In this document: positions 1-10,065 of the stretch, piece after piece | Numbering within the stretch: position 1 is the first letter of the stretch | How the letters are laid out: every line of letters starts with the position of its first letter | Assembly (NCBI GenBank): GCA_000934455.1 | Contig: KN886299.1 | Span: forward strand, 20,505 to 52,934 | Direction: 5' to 3' | Length of the DNA stretch: 32,430 nt | DNA from: Apostichopus parvimensis | Lineage: Eukaryota; Echinodermata; Holothuroidea; Aspidochirotida; Stichopodidae | Position numbers and translations under genes: made by a program | The notes under the pieces: generated by a model | Seen by the model: the letters and a program-made list of their open reading frames with translations, nothing else | The model's database searches: none | What the model was told of the DNA's origin: nothing

Positions 1-779
1 CAAAAAGGTAATAAAAAATTCTCCTGTGGGCAAATGGTTCATGCTGCAGCTGTGACTAGTCGGCAAATTATTCATGCGGTAGCCGTACTTTCGGTAGTTG
101 CCGTCGTTAACCCTTAAGCCTAAAATGATGGTAGGTTCGGTGTGTGACCATTGAAAAAAAGGATATAATGATGTTCATATTTAATCGTGTCGTGTTTAGC
201 CGGTGCTGAATTGCTAAACAATTTAATGCAAATAAGAAATATTTGAAATATTATATTTAGAAGTAAAAATGGTTCGGCGTTGGAATTGTTGTGTAGCAGG
301 TTGTATATAGTCTGGCAAAATCAGCAAAAATTAAACATATCGAAATTTGATGTTTTATATTCGCAAATTGAATTTCCATATTACTCCGCAAAATACTAAA
401 TTTTACTCTCTTTCTTTCTTTCGTTTCTTCCCAGAACTTCTGCTAAAATAAACTTGACGGAGACATATTCGACATGCATATCGAAAGTTTTATTTTTTTT
501 TATTGTATTTACTACGTTTAGGGTTCTATTTATTATCGTTTAGTATTTGGGTGTTTATTACTATCTGTTTTAGGCTTTAACAATAATTGTCTTACTGTAT
601 ACTATAGTTTCTCATACTTATTTATATTTAAACATTGACTACGATTTAATCTATTTTACTATGTACTTACTTGTGAATTTGTTTTGGGTTTATTTTTTAT
701 TTATTTTTTTTTAGTATCGTTTAGTACGGGTGCTGTTTATATTGTTGCTTTTGGCTTTTACATTTTTTGCCTTATTGGT
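1..779. other. AT-rich non-coding stretch
   Basis: I see no gene here. Two diverged direct copies of about 60 bp, both opening with TATCGTTTAGTA, lie near 533-593 and 714-773. With the pyrimidine-rich plus strand, this suggests the body of the retroposon whose 3' end lies at 780-925. Confidence 0.35.
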
Positions 780-925
780 TCTATATATTTAATATTTAAT
801 ATTTTGGTTTTTGTTTCTATTTGTTTTTAGGTTTTACATTTGTTAAGCGCTTTGAGCAGCTCTGCTGATTATGCGCTATATTAATATTACTTATTATTAT
901 TATTATTATAATTATTATTATATCC
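780..925 (+). mobile_element. 3' end of a CR1/L2-like non-LTR retroposon (LINE or SINE)
   Basis: The sequence reads TAAGCGCTTTGAGC, a short spacer, then ATGCGCTATATTAAT and a run of TTA repeats. This AAGCGC...GCGCTATAT hairpin followed by a simple-repeat tail is a familiar 3' end of CR1/L2-type LINEs and their SINEs in marine invertebrates. Related ends occur at 11165-11283 and 17400-17485. No reverse-transcriptase reading frame is attached, so this is a 5'-truncated copy. Confidence 0.55.
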
Positions 926-1124
926 GACATATCCGATATGCATATCCGACGAATAAGTGAAATCAAGCAATACTGTCGCTTTCTAATAGCTCTCTTTGAG
1001 TTCTTAAAATAGTATGAGTTGGGATCTACGTACACGCAATAAATATGTCCATGTGCTCAATGGGTTGGTAGGTTCGTTCTTTCTGTATGGTGTGTTTTAT
1101 AAATCGCTAACGGTCCAGCTAACC

Positions 1125-1688
1125 CAATGGCGTAGCCAGAGGGGCCAGGGGGCAATGCCCCCCAAATTTTCTTTGTGCTACATTCTTGCCCCCCCCCAAA
1201 TGAAATCCAGTGATGTATTCAAAATACTTCTTTTTACATTTTTCGAGTTCTAATCACAAGTATTCACACCTCATGGCTCATGTTCATACTTCATATAAGG
1301 TCAGAACTTGGTAATCAGACCGACATATTACACATTTTGGGCCTTCATCATACCCATGCACATACGGAGACCGTTGATCAATATAATCCTACAGAATAAG
1401 CGCCAGTAATTTGGCCGGTTGTATAACCATTACAAACTAGCGCTAGCAACCCATGTGCATTTTCAGCGACCAATGATGCCACTCGTGGAGAATTTTCACT
1501 GCACGTATAGGCCCTATAGGCCTAGTGAAACATGTTCCACTGAACCATTGGATGTGTATTTGTGCAGACGAGGTGCCCATTAATACATATATTTCTTGGT
1601 AATTCATACCATCAACCATCACGGGGTTGCCCCCCTTGAGAAAAATCTTGCCACCCTAACAATAGAATGCTGGCTACGCCACTGCATG
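1125..1688. mobile_element. hAT-like MITE
   Basis: The left end is CAATGGCGTAGCCAG and the right end CTGGCTACGCCACTG (to 1684), nearly perfect terminal inverted repeats. The same 8 bases, AGCTAACC, lie at 1117-1124 and 1689-1696, as expected for a hAT target-site duplication. Four extra bases (CATG) sit between the right repeat and its target copy. The element has GC-rich ends with C-runs and no transposase, so it is non-autonomous. Confidence 0.85.
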
Positions 1689-1696
1689 AGCTAACC

Positions 1697-2004
1697 AGAT
1701 ATTGACATCGACATAACATTGCAAAGATCGTATAAGTGCCACTGATAATCTACCACTAAAATATGGATACATGTCACATTAACGGTGTCTTTTAATTATC
1801 TTTACACATTGACGTGCAAAGGAATTGAAACGATCGGGGGTGGTCACTGAGTTAGGGATGGGTACGAACAGTTATGGGTGGGTTGTAGGCGGATCACAAC
1901 GTTGACGAACCAATGGTGTGGCTGCGGGGTCGTCGAATGCTAATCGCCTGCAGCTATAGGGTCCATCTCCTAGCACAACAAACAATCAATGCTTAGATAT
2001 CACA
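1697..2004. other. No recognisable feature
   Basis: About 300 bp of unique-looking sequence between a MITE and a satellite block. I see no gene, RNA or repeat structure in it. Confidence 0.3.
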
Positions 2005-2390
2005 TATCCCTTACCGAAATCCCAGATCTGGGCCAGAAATAAGAATCCAGATCTGGGCCAGATCTGAAATATCAATTTGGGCCAGATTTGTTCCAGATCT
2101 GGAAATTATATCTGGCCAGATAACAAAATTGGGCAGATATAACTTGATATAAAATGAAGTTTTATATGGCCCATATAAAATTTTAATCTGGCAAAAATTT
2201 ATTGCATCCATATCTGGGCCAGATAAAACTTTATCTGGATTGGCTACATATCCAGTTATATCTGGCTTTATATGGCCAGATATATCTTTATCTGGATTGA
2301 CTGTTTATCCAGTTATATTTGGCTTTATATTGCCAGATAAATCTTTATCTGCATATCTGGAACAACTGTATGTAAGCTAGTTATGTCGAT
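2005..2390. repeat. Satellite-like array, about 65-bp unit, part 1
   Basis: ATCTGG and its complement CCAGAT recur throughout. The first half (2005-2200) is a degenerate, denser version. The second half (2205-2390) has about two and a half units of the 65-bp repeat that also fills 3340-3700. Each unit contains TATATGGCCAGATAAA-type palindromes, so the DNA can fold back on itself. The short minus-strand open frame here is a by-product of the repeat. Confidence 0.75.
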
Positions 2391-3339
2391 CAAATAGGAT
2401 ATAGGTAGCCAAAACTGAACTATCATTGAGAGTAACTTTCCAGCTTGATCATTTATCTCTGTTCTGGTACGGAGACCCATACAGAGAGCAATCCACACGC
2501 GAAATATAAACATCGAACTCATGAACTGCATTGGAATATAGTAAAAATGTGTAATGTGCATGCACACTACACATTTTTACTATACCTTACCAACACATTT
2601 GCAAACTGATATTTAATACATGTACATTTAAATGTTGGGCCCAGGTAAATCATATTACTTACTTAAATAAACTGGCATCGCGCGGTACCACTATAGTACA
2701 CTTAAAAATAATACTTGAAGGTTGAGTTCTTTATTCTTCTGTGGTCTTGTAGATGTTCATACTAAATTGCGTTGTGCTATTCTTTTATTTAATATGTTTG
2801 CTTTAATCAATAAGCTCCAGGAGGGCGATATATGTTCCATTCAGTATCCAGGTTCAGTCCCAAAATATATGTTCCTTGTTTCCATCCGTTCCAAAACTTT
2901 CTTCCTTACTTCTAACTGTTCAGTTCACTATATAATCCTTTGCCAATGTCCTGACATCAACAGGTTATTTATTACAAAGCTCCGTCACCTTTCCTTAATT
3001 TACCAATCATTTCTATTAAACTTACTCCCTTCTGCTCTCTACTCCTACCATGTGTACAATCCCTTTCCTATCTCACTCCCAGAGTAGCAATACACATATC
3101 TCCTTTGTCCACCAACAGGCCTCTCACTTACCCTCCTTTGGGTCATCCTTTTTCCAGCTAAGACCCTGTGGTCGCTTAGCAACCCAGATAGAACAAGTAG
3201 CCTAGTCATAGTTATCCCCCCTCCCTTTGACTTAGTGTGCACTGTGAGTGCTTTACCATTGAAATATATATACATGTGCAGTACTACAATATAGGGCAAC
3301 GTAAACCTCTATGAAAGTACACTATGTAAGAGCATACAG
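2391..3339. other. Sequence separating the two satellite parts
   Basis: About 950 bp with no gene I recognise. An open frame of 121 codons at 2722-3087 (+) has a pyrimidine-rich plus strand and no motif I can name, so I do not call it. The stretch carries a 46-bp palindrome. Because satellite units flank both sides, it may be an insertion into a formerly continuous array. Confidence 0.35.
2538..2583. repeat. 46-bp near-perfect palindrome
   Basis: The 23-base arms meet with no spacer at a central GCATGC. There is one mismatched pair (position 17 of the arm, A against C). The outer bases are ATAGTAAAAATGTGTA and its complement. It could form a cruciform or be the remnant of a foldback insertion. 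Confidence 0.85.
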
Positions 3340-3700
3340 TCTTACATGTATATCAAGTTATATATGGATTTATATGGCCAGATAAAACTTAATCTGTATA
3401 TCTGGATTGACTACATATCCAGTTATATCTGGCTTCATATGGACAGATAAAACTTAATATGTCTACGGAATAACTGTATATCAAGTTATATCTGGCTTTA
3501 TATGGCCAGTTAAAACTTAATCTGCATATCTGGAATAACTGTATATCAAGTTACATCTGGCTTTATATGGCCAGATAAAACTTTATCTGCATATCTGGAC
3601 TGACCCTATATCCAGTTATATCTGGCTTTGTATGGCCAGATCAAACTTAATCTGCATATTTGGATTGACTACATATCCAGTTATATCTGGCTTTAAATGG
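3340..3700. repeat. Satellite-like array, about 65-bp unit, part 2
   Basis: The marker GTTATATCTGGCTT recurs at about 3422, 3485, 3550, 3615 and 3680, giving periods of 63, 65, 65 and 65 bases. Each unit carries a TATGGCCAGATAAAACTT core and a TATCTGGATTGAC or TATCTGGAATAAC variant, so at least two subtypes alternate. It is the same family as 2205-2390. Confidence 0.85.
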
Positions 3701-3984
3701 CACACGCCTCTATTGCTGGAGGTGGGTGACTATGTCTCTATACCTCATTTGCACACGCCTCTCTTGCTACAAGTGGGTGGAGTATGCCTCTATACCTCAT
3801 TTGCACACGCCTCTACTGCTACAAGTGGGTGGAGTATGCCTCTATACCTCATTTGCACACGCCTCTACTGCTACAAGTGGGTGGAGTATGCCTATATACC
3901 TCATTTGCACACGCCTCTACTGCTACAAGTGGGTGGAGTATGCCTATATACCTCATTTGCACACGCCTCTACTGCTACAAGTGT
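3701..3984. repeat. 52-bp minisatellite, about 5.5 copies
   Basis: CACACGCCTCT starts units at 3701, 3752, 3804, 3856, 3908 and 3960 (periods 51, 52, 52, 52, 52). The unit reads on through CTACTGCTACAAGTGGGTGG and ends in CCTCATTTG. It directly abuts the 65-bp array. Because 52 is not a multiple of three and the unit lacks stops, all three plus-strand frames stay open here. The apparent 87- to 181-codon reading frames over it are artefacts. Confidence 0.9.
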
Positions 3985-5096
3985 CTTAGTAACAATAACC
4001 GTGTTTATTTTGAAGGAAATATCTTCTTCTTTTTTTCAGTGTACATATTTGACATCATTAGGCTGTCTGCTTCCTTCAAGAATACTTTTTAGTTCAAAGT
4101 GTGTCAACGACAAGTATATTAATTCAAAGAAAATTTCACGAGCTAAGGATACGTTTCTCTTTCAAGATTCAGAATAATTTTGTTCACCTAGTTGATTATC
4201 CTGGTAGATGAGAAATATAATTTGATACTATATCATTGAAGGAAGATACATTAAAGACGGTGATCTGGAGGTAGATAATCAATTATGTCATGAACAAATT
4301 TTAGGACACCTATTTGAAAGCTCAACCCTCAAAGGATTTCATATCAATTACTGGTCCACGATCGGAGCCATCTTTAATAAGCAGTTTTAACAGCATATGG
4401 TCAAAGGTAAATCATAGGACTACTTGTTAACCAGCACAAGCTGTCAGTTGTCATGGGATTGGTTCTGGTTTTGGATAATTTTGTCAAGATGCAGTCAACA
4501 AATACGACTAAAGAAAAAATGTATATACCGACACGAGAGAAAATTAAAACTGTAGCCGAGATCACAAATTGCTGATATGCACTAGTTTATGCACACTAGT
4601 AGATATACACTAGTTTATATACACTGTGCAGACAATATATTTTTGATAATAACGCTTCTACAGCGCTTTTGTCCATATTATCTCTGTTTCTTTACTGCAC
4701 CAACCTCTTTATCCATGCATGCAGTTCTCTAAAGAATACCTTTGTGCACACTTCAACTGCAATCATCAAATATAGCAAGCAGTTGATTGCAAATATCAAA
4801 CTGCCTTCGATTTTGTTATACAAATTCCCGTTAACTTCGCTTCAATGATCAATACAATTAGGTACTCTATATCCCAAGGTCAAATAGTATAATAATGAAT
4901 ACGTTAGCTAGGAACATAAAATTGAATTGAATTGCTCTACCTTGTACCGTGGGACTGTTGCCACAGACATTCAAATCAAGTGACGTTATATGAAATTCCA
5001 CTAACAAAGGGTTAATTTTAAGCATACACATATTGCGATTTGCTTTTAAATCATCCATAGTGGTAGTCTGCTGGCAGGGCATATTGAAAAAACTCA
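3985..5096. other. No gene seen; short CACTAGTTTAT repeats
   Basis: About 1.1 kb of unique-looking AT-rich sequence. A few imperfect copies of CACTAGTTTAT occur around 4577-4631. A TTGAATTGAATTG tract near 4921 could be an old retroposon tail. I see no supported coding sequence. Confidence 0.3.
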
Positions 5097-5104
5097 GCTT
5101 AATG

Positions 5105-5390
5105 CAGGCCAAGGGGGGCGAAAGGGGGCGCCCCCCCCCCCCTTGAGCATATTGTTTTGTGTATGTTTTTATGATATCGCTAGTAATTTCAAGCTTAGAT
5201 GCAACTTACAATGCTTGGAAAGTGCCATTTCCAGCGATCTGGGAGGCATTTTCAGCCAAAAGTTTCTTGTACGCTTCGCGCCAACACATGGTGGCGCTAC
5301 GCTTAGATAGTTTTCAATGCCGAATCTATGGCTCTGATAGTTTGCCTACAGGTTCGCCCCTCCCTTGGCAAATTCCTGGCTACGCGCCTG
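5105..5390. mobile_element. hAT-like MITE with the shared GGTGGCGC core
   Basis: The right end reads CTGGCTACGCGCCTG and the left end starts CAGGCCAAGGGGGGCG. The flanks are GCTTAATG (5097-5104) and ACTTAATG (5391-5398), matching at 7 of 8 bases, which fits a hAT target duplication. The terminal repeats themselves have diverged. Inside, 5210-5310 holds a module also present in the MITEs at 9693-10065 and 15261-16214, ending in TGGTGGCGCTACGCTTAG. No transposase is present. Confidence 0.75.
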
Positions 5391-5580
5391 ACTTAATGTC
5401 CAAATTTCCAATCGGTTATTGAATAATTCCTAGTTTTCTGTTACATTCTGTCTTGTGTATTATGAGACCGATGAGTAACTCCGGTCTTGCATTGATATCT
5501 CTAATATGCAGTTTTCTATTAATATTAAGTTCATATAAATATAGGTCAATAACTGCGGTAACTAAATCATATCGCTTATC

Positions 5581-6134
5581 ACGTACGTATGGAACGCCAT
5601 GTTAACTTTTATTCAATCATTAGAGATATCTTCAGTTAATTTCAGAATTAAATTAAAGATATCTAGAATTATTGAAGATATCTTCAATTCAATTTGAGAT
5701 ATCAGAAATTGCATTTTCGATATCTTGAAATTTATTTAAGATATCTCAAATTGATTCTAAGATATCAAGAAATAAATTAAAGGAATCAAAAAAGGAAACA
5801 TTGTTTAAGATATCTCGAATTGAATTAGAGATATCCAAAATTGAATTCGAGATATCTCGAATTGAATTCGAGATATCCAAAATTGAATTCGAGATATCAA
5901 GAAAAGATTTAGAGATATCCAAAATTGAATTCAAGGTATCAAGAATTTCGAATTAGAGATATCCAAAATTGAATTAGAGATATCAAGAATTCGAATTAGA
6001 GATATCTGGAATACAATTAGATATATCTGGACTACAATTAGAGATATCCAAAATTCAATTAGAGATATCAACAATTCGAATTAGAGATATCTGTAATTAT
6101 TGAATAAATGTTAAAATGGCGTTCCATACGTACG
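5581..6134. mobile_element. Foldback/MITE element with long terminal repeats and a tandem-repeat interior
   Basis: The left end ACGTACGTATGGAACGCCAT is matched in reverse complement by the right end. The inverted match continues, with few mismatches, for about 50 bp through a TTTATTCAAT segment. Flanks are CGCTTATC (5573-5580) and GGCTTGTC (6135-6142), 6 of 8 identical, a possible aged target duplication. The interior is almost entirely GATATC-rich tandem repeat. No coding capacity. The superfamily cannot be set from the termini alone. Confidence 0.8.
5625..6095. repeat. Tandem array of about 21-bp GAGATATC / GAATT units
   Basis: About 20 imperfect units of the form GAGATATCCAAAATTGAATT. Both the GATATC and GAATTC portions are self-complementary, so the whole array can pair internally. 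A minus-strand frame of 62 codons with a 7-residue repeat (NSILDIS-like) is read from it; this follows from the 21-bp period and is not evidence of a gene. Confidence 0.85.
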
Positions 6135-6142
6135 GGCTTGTC

Positions 6143-6675
6143 AGCTGCTTTGTCTGAAATGAAAGCAAGCTTTTATGTATATATATTCTCTCCTCTTCCA
6201 GATACCTTCCAAGTTCGTATGTCGCAAGGTGTATACTTGTGTATACGTTACTTTTACAAGGGAGTATTCGAGGATACAGTGTCTATTTCAAACTTAATTA
6301 CGTGATGCTGGATAATGTCATATAAGGGTGTTGCTTACCTTCTCTGATATCTACAATGGTCTCCAAAAAATTAATTTCTATACCTTTTTTTTCATTTATT
6401 TATATTATGGTCCTAAAGACAGCGTCAGGAAGTGAACACAGCTGGCCGGTGGCCTAATTTTTATGCCTAGGACGAATAAGGGTTTCAGGTTTTTCAGGAA
6501 TTTACAAATTCGTTTGAAATCAGAGTTAGTGTTGAGAAAGTGGGTTAGGGATCCAGCTTCTATGAAAATGAAGGATTGTCGTTCGTAATCTGGGGTCAAA
6601 ACTAGGAAAAAAGATTCAGAACATGTTTTTTGAAAAAGCGTCACATGTTTGGAATCCAGGGATTTGATTGGCCGA
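6143..6675. other. No recognisable feature
   Basis: About 530 bp of AT-rich sequence. Short open frames on both strands lack any motif I know. No repeat structure seen. Confidence 0.3.
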
Positions 6676-6679
6676 TGCC

Positions 6680-6880
6680 ATTATTCACAAAAGTATATAA
6701 GGTTTTGCGCAAACGTTCACATGAGTATAGGACTTTTTTGCGCAAAAGTTCACACGGGTAAAGGAATTTTTTTTAGCGCAGACGTTCTCAGAAGTTTAGA
6801 TTTGTTTTGCCCAAAAGTTCACACACGTATAGGAGTTTTGCGCAAATGTTCACATAAGTATATCATGTTTTGCCGAAATT
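6680..6880. repeat. Diverged minisatellite, about 33-bp unit
   Basis: TTTTGCGCAAAAGTTCACA-like cores start near 6707, 6740, 6776, 6809 and 6840, with spacings of 31-36 bases and partial units at both edges. The spacer resembles TGAGTATAGGA. The 85-codon frame over it (6649-6906) repeats CAKVHT-like residues and is best explained by the repeat. Confidence 0.75.
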
Positions 6881-7128
6881 TCCTCTTTGGGTGTTTACCA
6901 TTTTAAAAACGGTGCAGCCCCCTTTTCCTTTAAAAAAAATTAAAAACTTAAAAACAACTTTCACCGTTAATAAGAATTCTTAATCTAAAAAATTCACAAT
7001 TGAATAAGATTATACTCTCCGGACACTGAGCTGAGAAAATCAAATGAGTGCAATATAAGATAGATGCTTTCAAATATCACGAAGAGGCTTGATTTGAGTA
7101 TTCATTTGACAAGTCTGGTGGGAATTTG

Positions 7129-7384
7129 TATGTATGAATGAATGTATGTATGTATTTTTGATCCTCCTGCAAGCAAATACTCGCGAAAAGCCATCATTGG
7201 CTTATCAAAGCCGCAAGCTAACCAAAGTCAGTCTCTTAGATTCATATTTAACGTCCATGATTATGAAGTGTCAATTGTCAACAACTCTGTATAACTGGAC
7301 GACATACATTAATCTTGGAGTGACTCGAACTCGGGACCTTATGATTGAAAGGCTCCGGCGTTAACCACTGAGCTAACACTCCTT
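7129..7384 (-). mobile_element. SINE with tRNA-like head and (ATAC/ATTC)n tail
   Basis: Read on the minus strand, it opens at about 7383 with GGAGTGTTAGCTCAGTGG (box A-like), runs to GAGTTCGAGTCACTCC (box B-like), and ends in ATACATACATACATTCATTC at 7129-7158. The first six bases pair perfectly with CACTCC, so the acceptor stem survives, but the T arm lacks its 3' strand, so this is not a working tRNA. The 3' half (7129-7243) matches 20179-20300, sharing GCTTGCGGCTTTGATAAGCC, which supports a dispersed SINE family. Confidence 0.75.
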
Positions 7385-8143
7385 AGCAGTGAAAACATTC
7401 TTCACTTAAGTCTATTTGCTCAAACCACCATCTCAATGTTGTCTTCCTCTAGATTTTGGACGTCTGAAACTATTGTAATTATAGATAAACCGGTGCTTAA
7501 TCATGAAATGAGATCAATTAATAGTTGCCAAAAATGTTGTAATTATAACATGTTGATGTCTGCTTGAAATGTGATACATATACAACTGCTTTGTATTTGT
7601 TACTTTTTTGTTGTTGTTGTGAATTTAGAGTTTCACCAGCCTGCATCTTGATAGCGAGAATGTTATTTTTCTCTTTGGACCAATGCTTTGTACATAATAC
7701 AGAAAACCAACTTACTTTTGTAGCACAGTTACCATGGTGACATCACAAAAATCTGATGTCATGGTGCACCCATTCACTTTCATTGATCTTTTATACACGT
7801 TTTAAACTGTTAATGGAAATACACTTGTTTTATGCTCTTCAAAATATGGAACTTTATAGACAATAGCAGTTTTTCCATATAGCCTATTTATGATAAAATA
7901 TTTAGAGAATGTCATAAATGTTTGTTTGTTTTATTAGTCAAATTCCATATTGTAAGCAGTGACCTCATTTTCAAAAGTAATAAAATAATTACATATTATT
8001 ACATATTATTCAAAAGTAATAAAATAATTACATATTTATTCATGTTTGTGTTATAGTTATACCTTTCATCTTTTAAAATAATTACATATTTCTTCATGTT
8101 TGTGTTATAGTTATATAAACCTTTCATCTTTGATTCGTCCTGC
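7385..8143. other. Upstream region or intron of the broken fucosyltransferase
   Basis: No coding sequence is seen. A segment of about 55 bp containing TTCATGTTTGTGTTATAG is duplicated in tandem between about 8021 and 8130. The stretch ends in a pyrimidine-rich tract that leads into a splice-acceptor-like TGCAG. It is likely part of a 5'-UTR intron; this is inference. Confidence 0.4.
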
Positions 8144-8145
8144 AG
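8144..8145 (+). other. Candidate 3' splice site before the broken fucosyltransferase
   Basis: A pyrimidine-rich run ending TTCGTCCTGCAG precedes the ATG by about 60 bases. A second AG lies at 8151-8152. The intact paralog has an acceptor at a comparable position (25906-25907), as expected when the coding region is one exon joined to an upstream untranslated exon. Confidence 0.45.
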
Positions 8146-9245
8146 GTTTCAGAGTTACATATTCCTGAAACAGTGTATAGACATTGAGGGTCGTAGAGAT
8201 CAGATGAACAATGAACAGGAAAATGTTGTTTCAGGCAAAATCAATGTTACGTATAGGGTAAAACTTTTGTTTCTCTTGCTGTGCTGTTTAACTTTTATAA
8301 GTTGGCAGAACGATCTAACAATGGATAGACGTGATCCAATAATCAGATTTCTAAGACGCCAGGCGAATAATATCAACTACTATGCAAGATTAAATCTCAT
8401 TGGTTTTCAGGTGGAAACGAAAATTTCTTTTGTTGCCTATAAAATGAAACCAGGATGGGACTTTGTTGTTTTTCCGTGTCATTATATATGCACACAATTT
8501 TCGGCTGATGTGAGTGTTCGTTTTGCTACAAATGCGTCTGATATAATCGGGGCCGACGAGGTGTTTTTTACTACTGGACCAATGGAACTTGAAGAATGGG
8601 AAGCCTTACACCGCTATCGTAGTCCTGGACAAATATGGATATTTGCAACACAGGAGCCTGCTGCTACAATACCAGACTATTTGCCGCCAAAAGTCTACAG
8701 ATACAATACATATAATTGGTCTTTCACCTTCCATTCAACGTCTGACATACATGGTGCTTACGGTTGGTACACTCCGTACGATAAAGTAAAGTCGGATACC
8801 AAAAGTACTAATTGGTATAAAAAGAAACCCAAGTTTGCCTCATGGGTATCGTCAAGGCACTGTGAAGGATTAGGCTGGGACAGAACAAAATTTGTTAAAG
8901 GTCTTGGAGAATTTATTCCTATTGACATGTATGGAGAGTGTGGAAAGTTAACGCTTACGAGGCATAAAGTATTCGCTAAAGGAATTTTCAAGAAATACAA
9001 ATTTCATATGAGTTTAGAAAAAAAGCTGTTGTAGCGAATATTCGTCGGAAAAGGTGTGGAATGCCCTGCATGTGAACTGGGAGACTGTTCCTGGTGTACT
9101 TGGAGGTACGAAAGAGGAATATGATAAATTAATGCCACCTCATTCCTATAAACACGCAGATGATTTCAAATCTATATGAGAGATTTACCAAAATATCTGA
9201 TGTTAATAAGTCGCAACGAGAGCTTATACAACAAATATTTTGATT

Positions 9246-9516
9246 CTGTGCAATAAGACAAACTGCAATTTCTGTGCAATAAGACAAACTACAATTTGAG
9301 GAATGCTGCAATAACTCCCAGATTCAGGATTGAACTTTATAGGAATTCTTTTGTTTATAGGGCGTCCATGTTCATACAGCATGGTGCTCTAGAACCATTG
9401 TTGTGATTTTTCAGTGTTATGTCTAGTATTTACTATTTTTTTATCTTAATCATAATTTTATTTATTTTCCTATTTATAAATTTTGAATGATTTATACTGG
9501 AAATAAAGAATTGAAA
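9246..9516 (+). mobile_element. Retroposon fragment inserted in the fucosyltransferase pseudogene
   Basis: The paralog reads TATTTTGATTGGAGG without interruption. Here TATTTTGATT (to 9245) is followed by 271 extra bases and then TTGATTGGAG (from 9517), so TTGATT is duplicated. The insert ends in AATAAAGAATTGAAA, a typical retroposon tail. Its start holds a 26-bp tandem duplication (TCTGTGCAATAAGACAAACT, twice). It could also be a truncated LINE; no coding sequence remains. Confidence 0.8.
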
Positions 9517-9692
9517 TTGATTGGAGAAAACAAGGAACAGTACAACAACAAACTTTTCATGATAGATTCCCAGTTTTTTCAAGAAGGTGTTTGCAAAGTT
9601 TGAAAATTTGAAACATTCTCATTCATTTGATCCTTATGGGCCTCTTTGGTTCGGCAGCTGCTACAGGTGTGGAGATCATGCTTGGATACAAT

Positions 9693-10065
9693 CAGTGGCG
9701 GAGCGTCCGTACAGTCAGGGGCGGATGCCCCCCCCCCCCCCCCGGACTCAAATGGACTGCTGGCGCCCTTTTCAGCTTTTTACCAATTTTTACTTATTCC
9801 CGATTATTGACTTTTTTATTGCGCTCTCATCTACATATTGACATTTGTCACATTTTTTGGGCGATGACACCTATTTAAGCTTCGTTTATCTGCAAATTAG
9901 CAAGGCCCGGAAAGGGTCATTTCCGGCGATCTAGGGAGTATCTTAATTCAAAAATTCCGGTACACTCCGCGCCAACCCGTGGTGGCGCTCCGCTTAGATA
10001 GTGTCGGAAGCGCCCCTACAGACCATTCTCGCCCCCCTTGACCAATACCTCTAGCTCCGCCACTG
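9693..10065. mobile_element. hAT-like MITE inserted in the fucosyltransferase pseudogene
   Basis: The termini are CAGTGGCGGAGC and GCTCCGCCACTG, perfect inverted repeats. The flanks are identical 8-base copies of GATACAAT (9685-9692 and 10066-10073), so the target duplication is exact. Removing element plus one copy restores homology to the intact gene across the region after the CYRC motif. The interior has a long C-run and, at 9900-10002, the module shared with the MITEs at 5105 and 15261. Confidence 0.93.

Noticed and set aside
2722-3087. A 121-codon open frame (+)
   Set aside because: No recognisable domain, a pyrimidine-rich biased strand, and a position between two satellite blocks; not enough to call a gene.
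3632-4177. A 181-codon open frame (+)
   Set aside because: It is read almost wholly from the 65-bp and 52-bp tandem arrays; two other frames are equally open over the same bases.
5746-5934. A minus-strand frame with a 7-residue repeat
   Set aside because: It follows from the 21-bp GATATC array inside a foldback element; no start context or non-repeat coding sequence.
7134-7364. A 76-codon frame over the SINE
   Set aside because: It runs antisense to the tRNA-headed SINE; the frame is incidental.
9587-9878. Two overlapping frames entering the MITE in the pseudogene
   Set aside because: They join the end of the broken fucosyltransferase to MITE sequence through a C-run; an artefact of the insertion.
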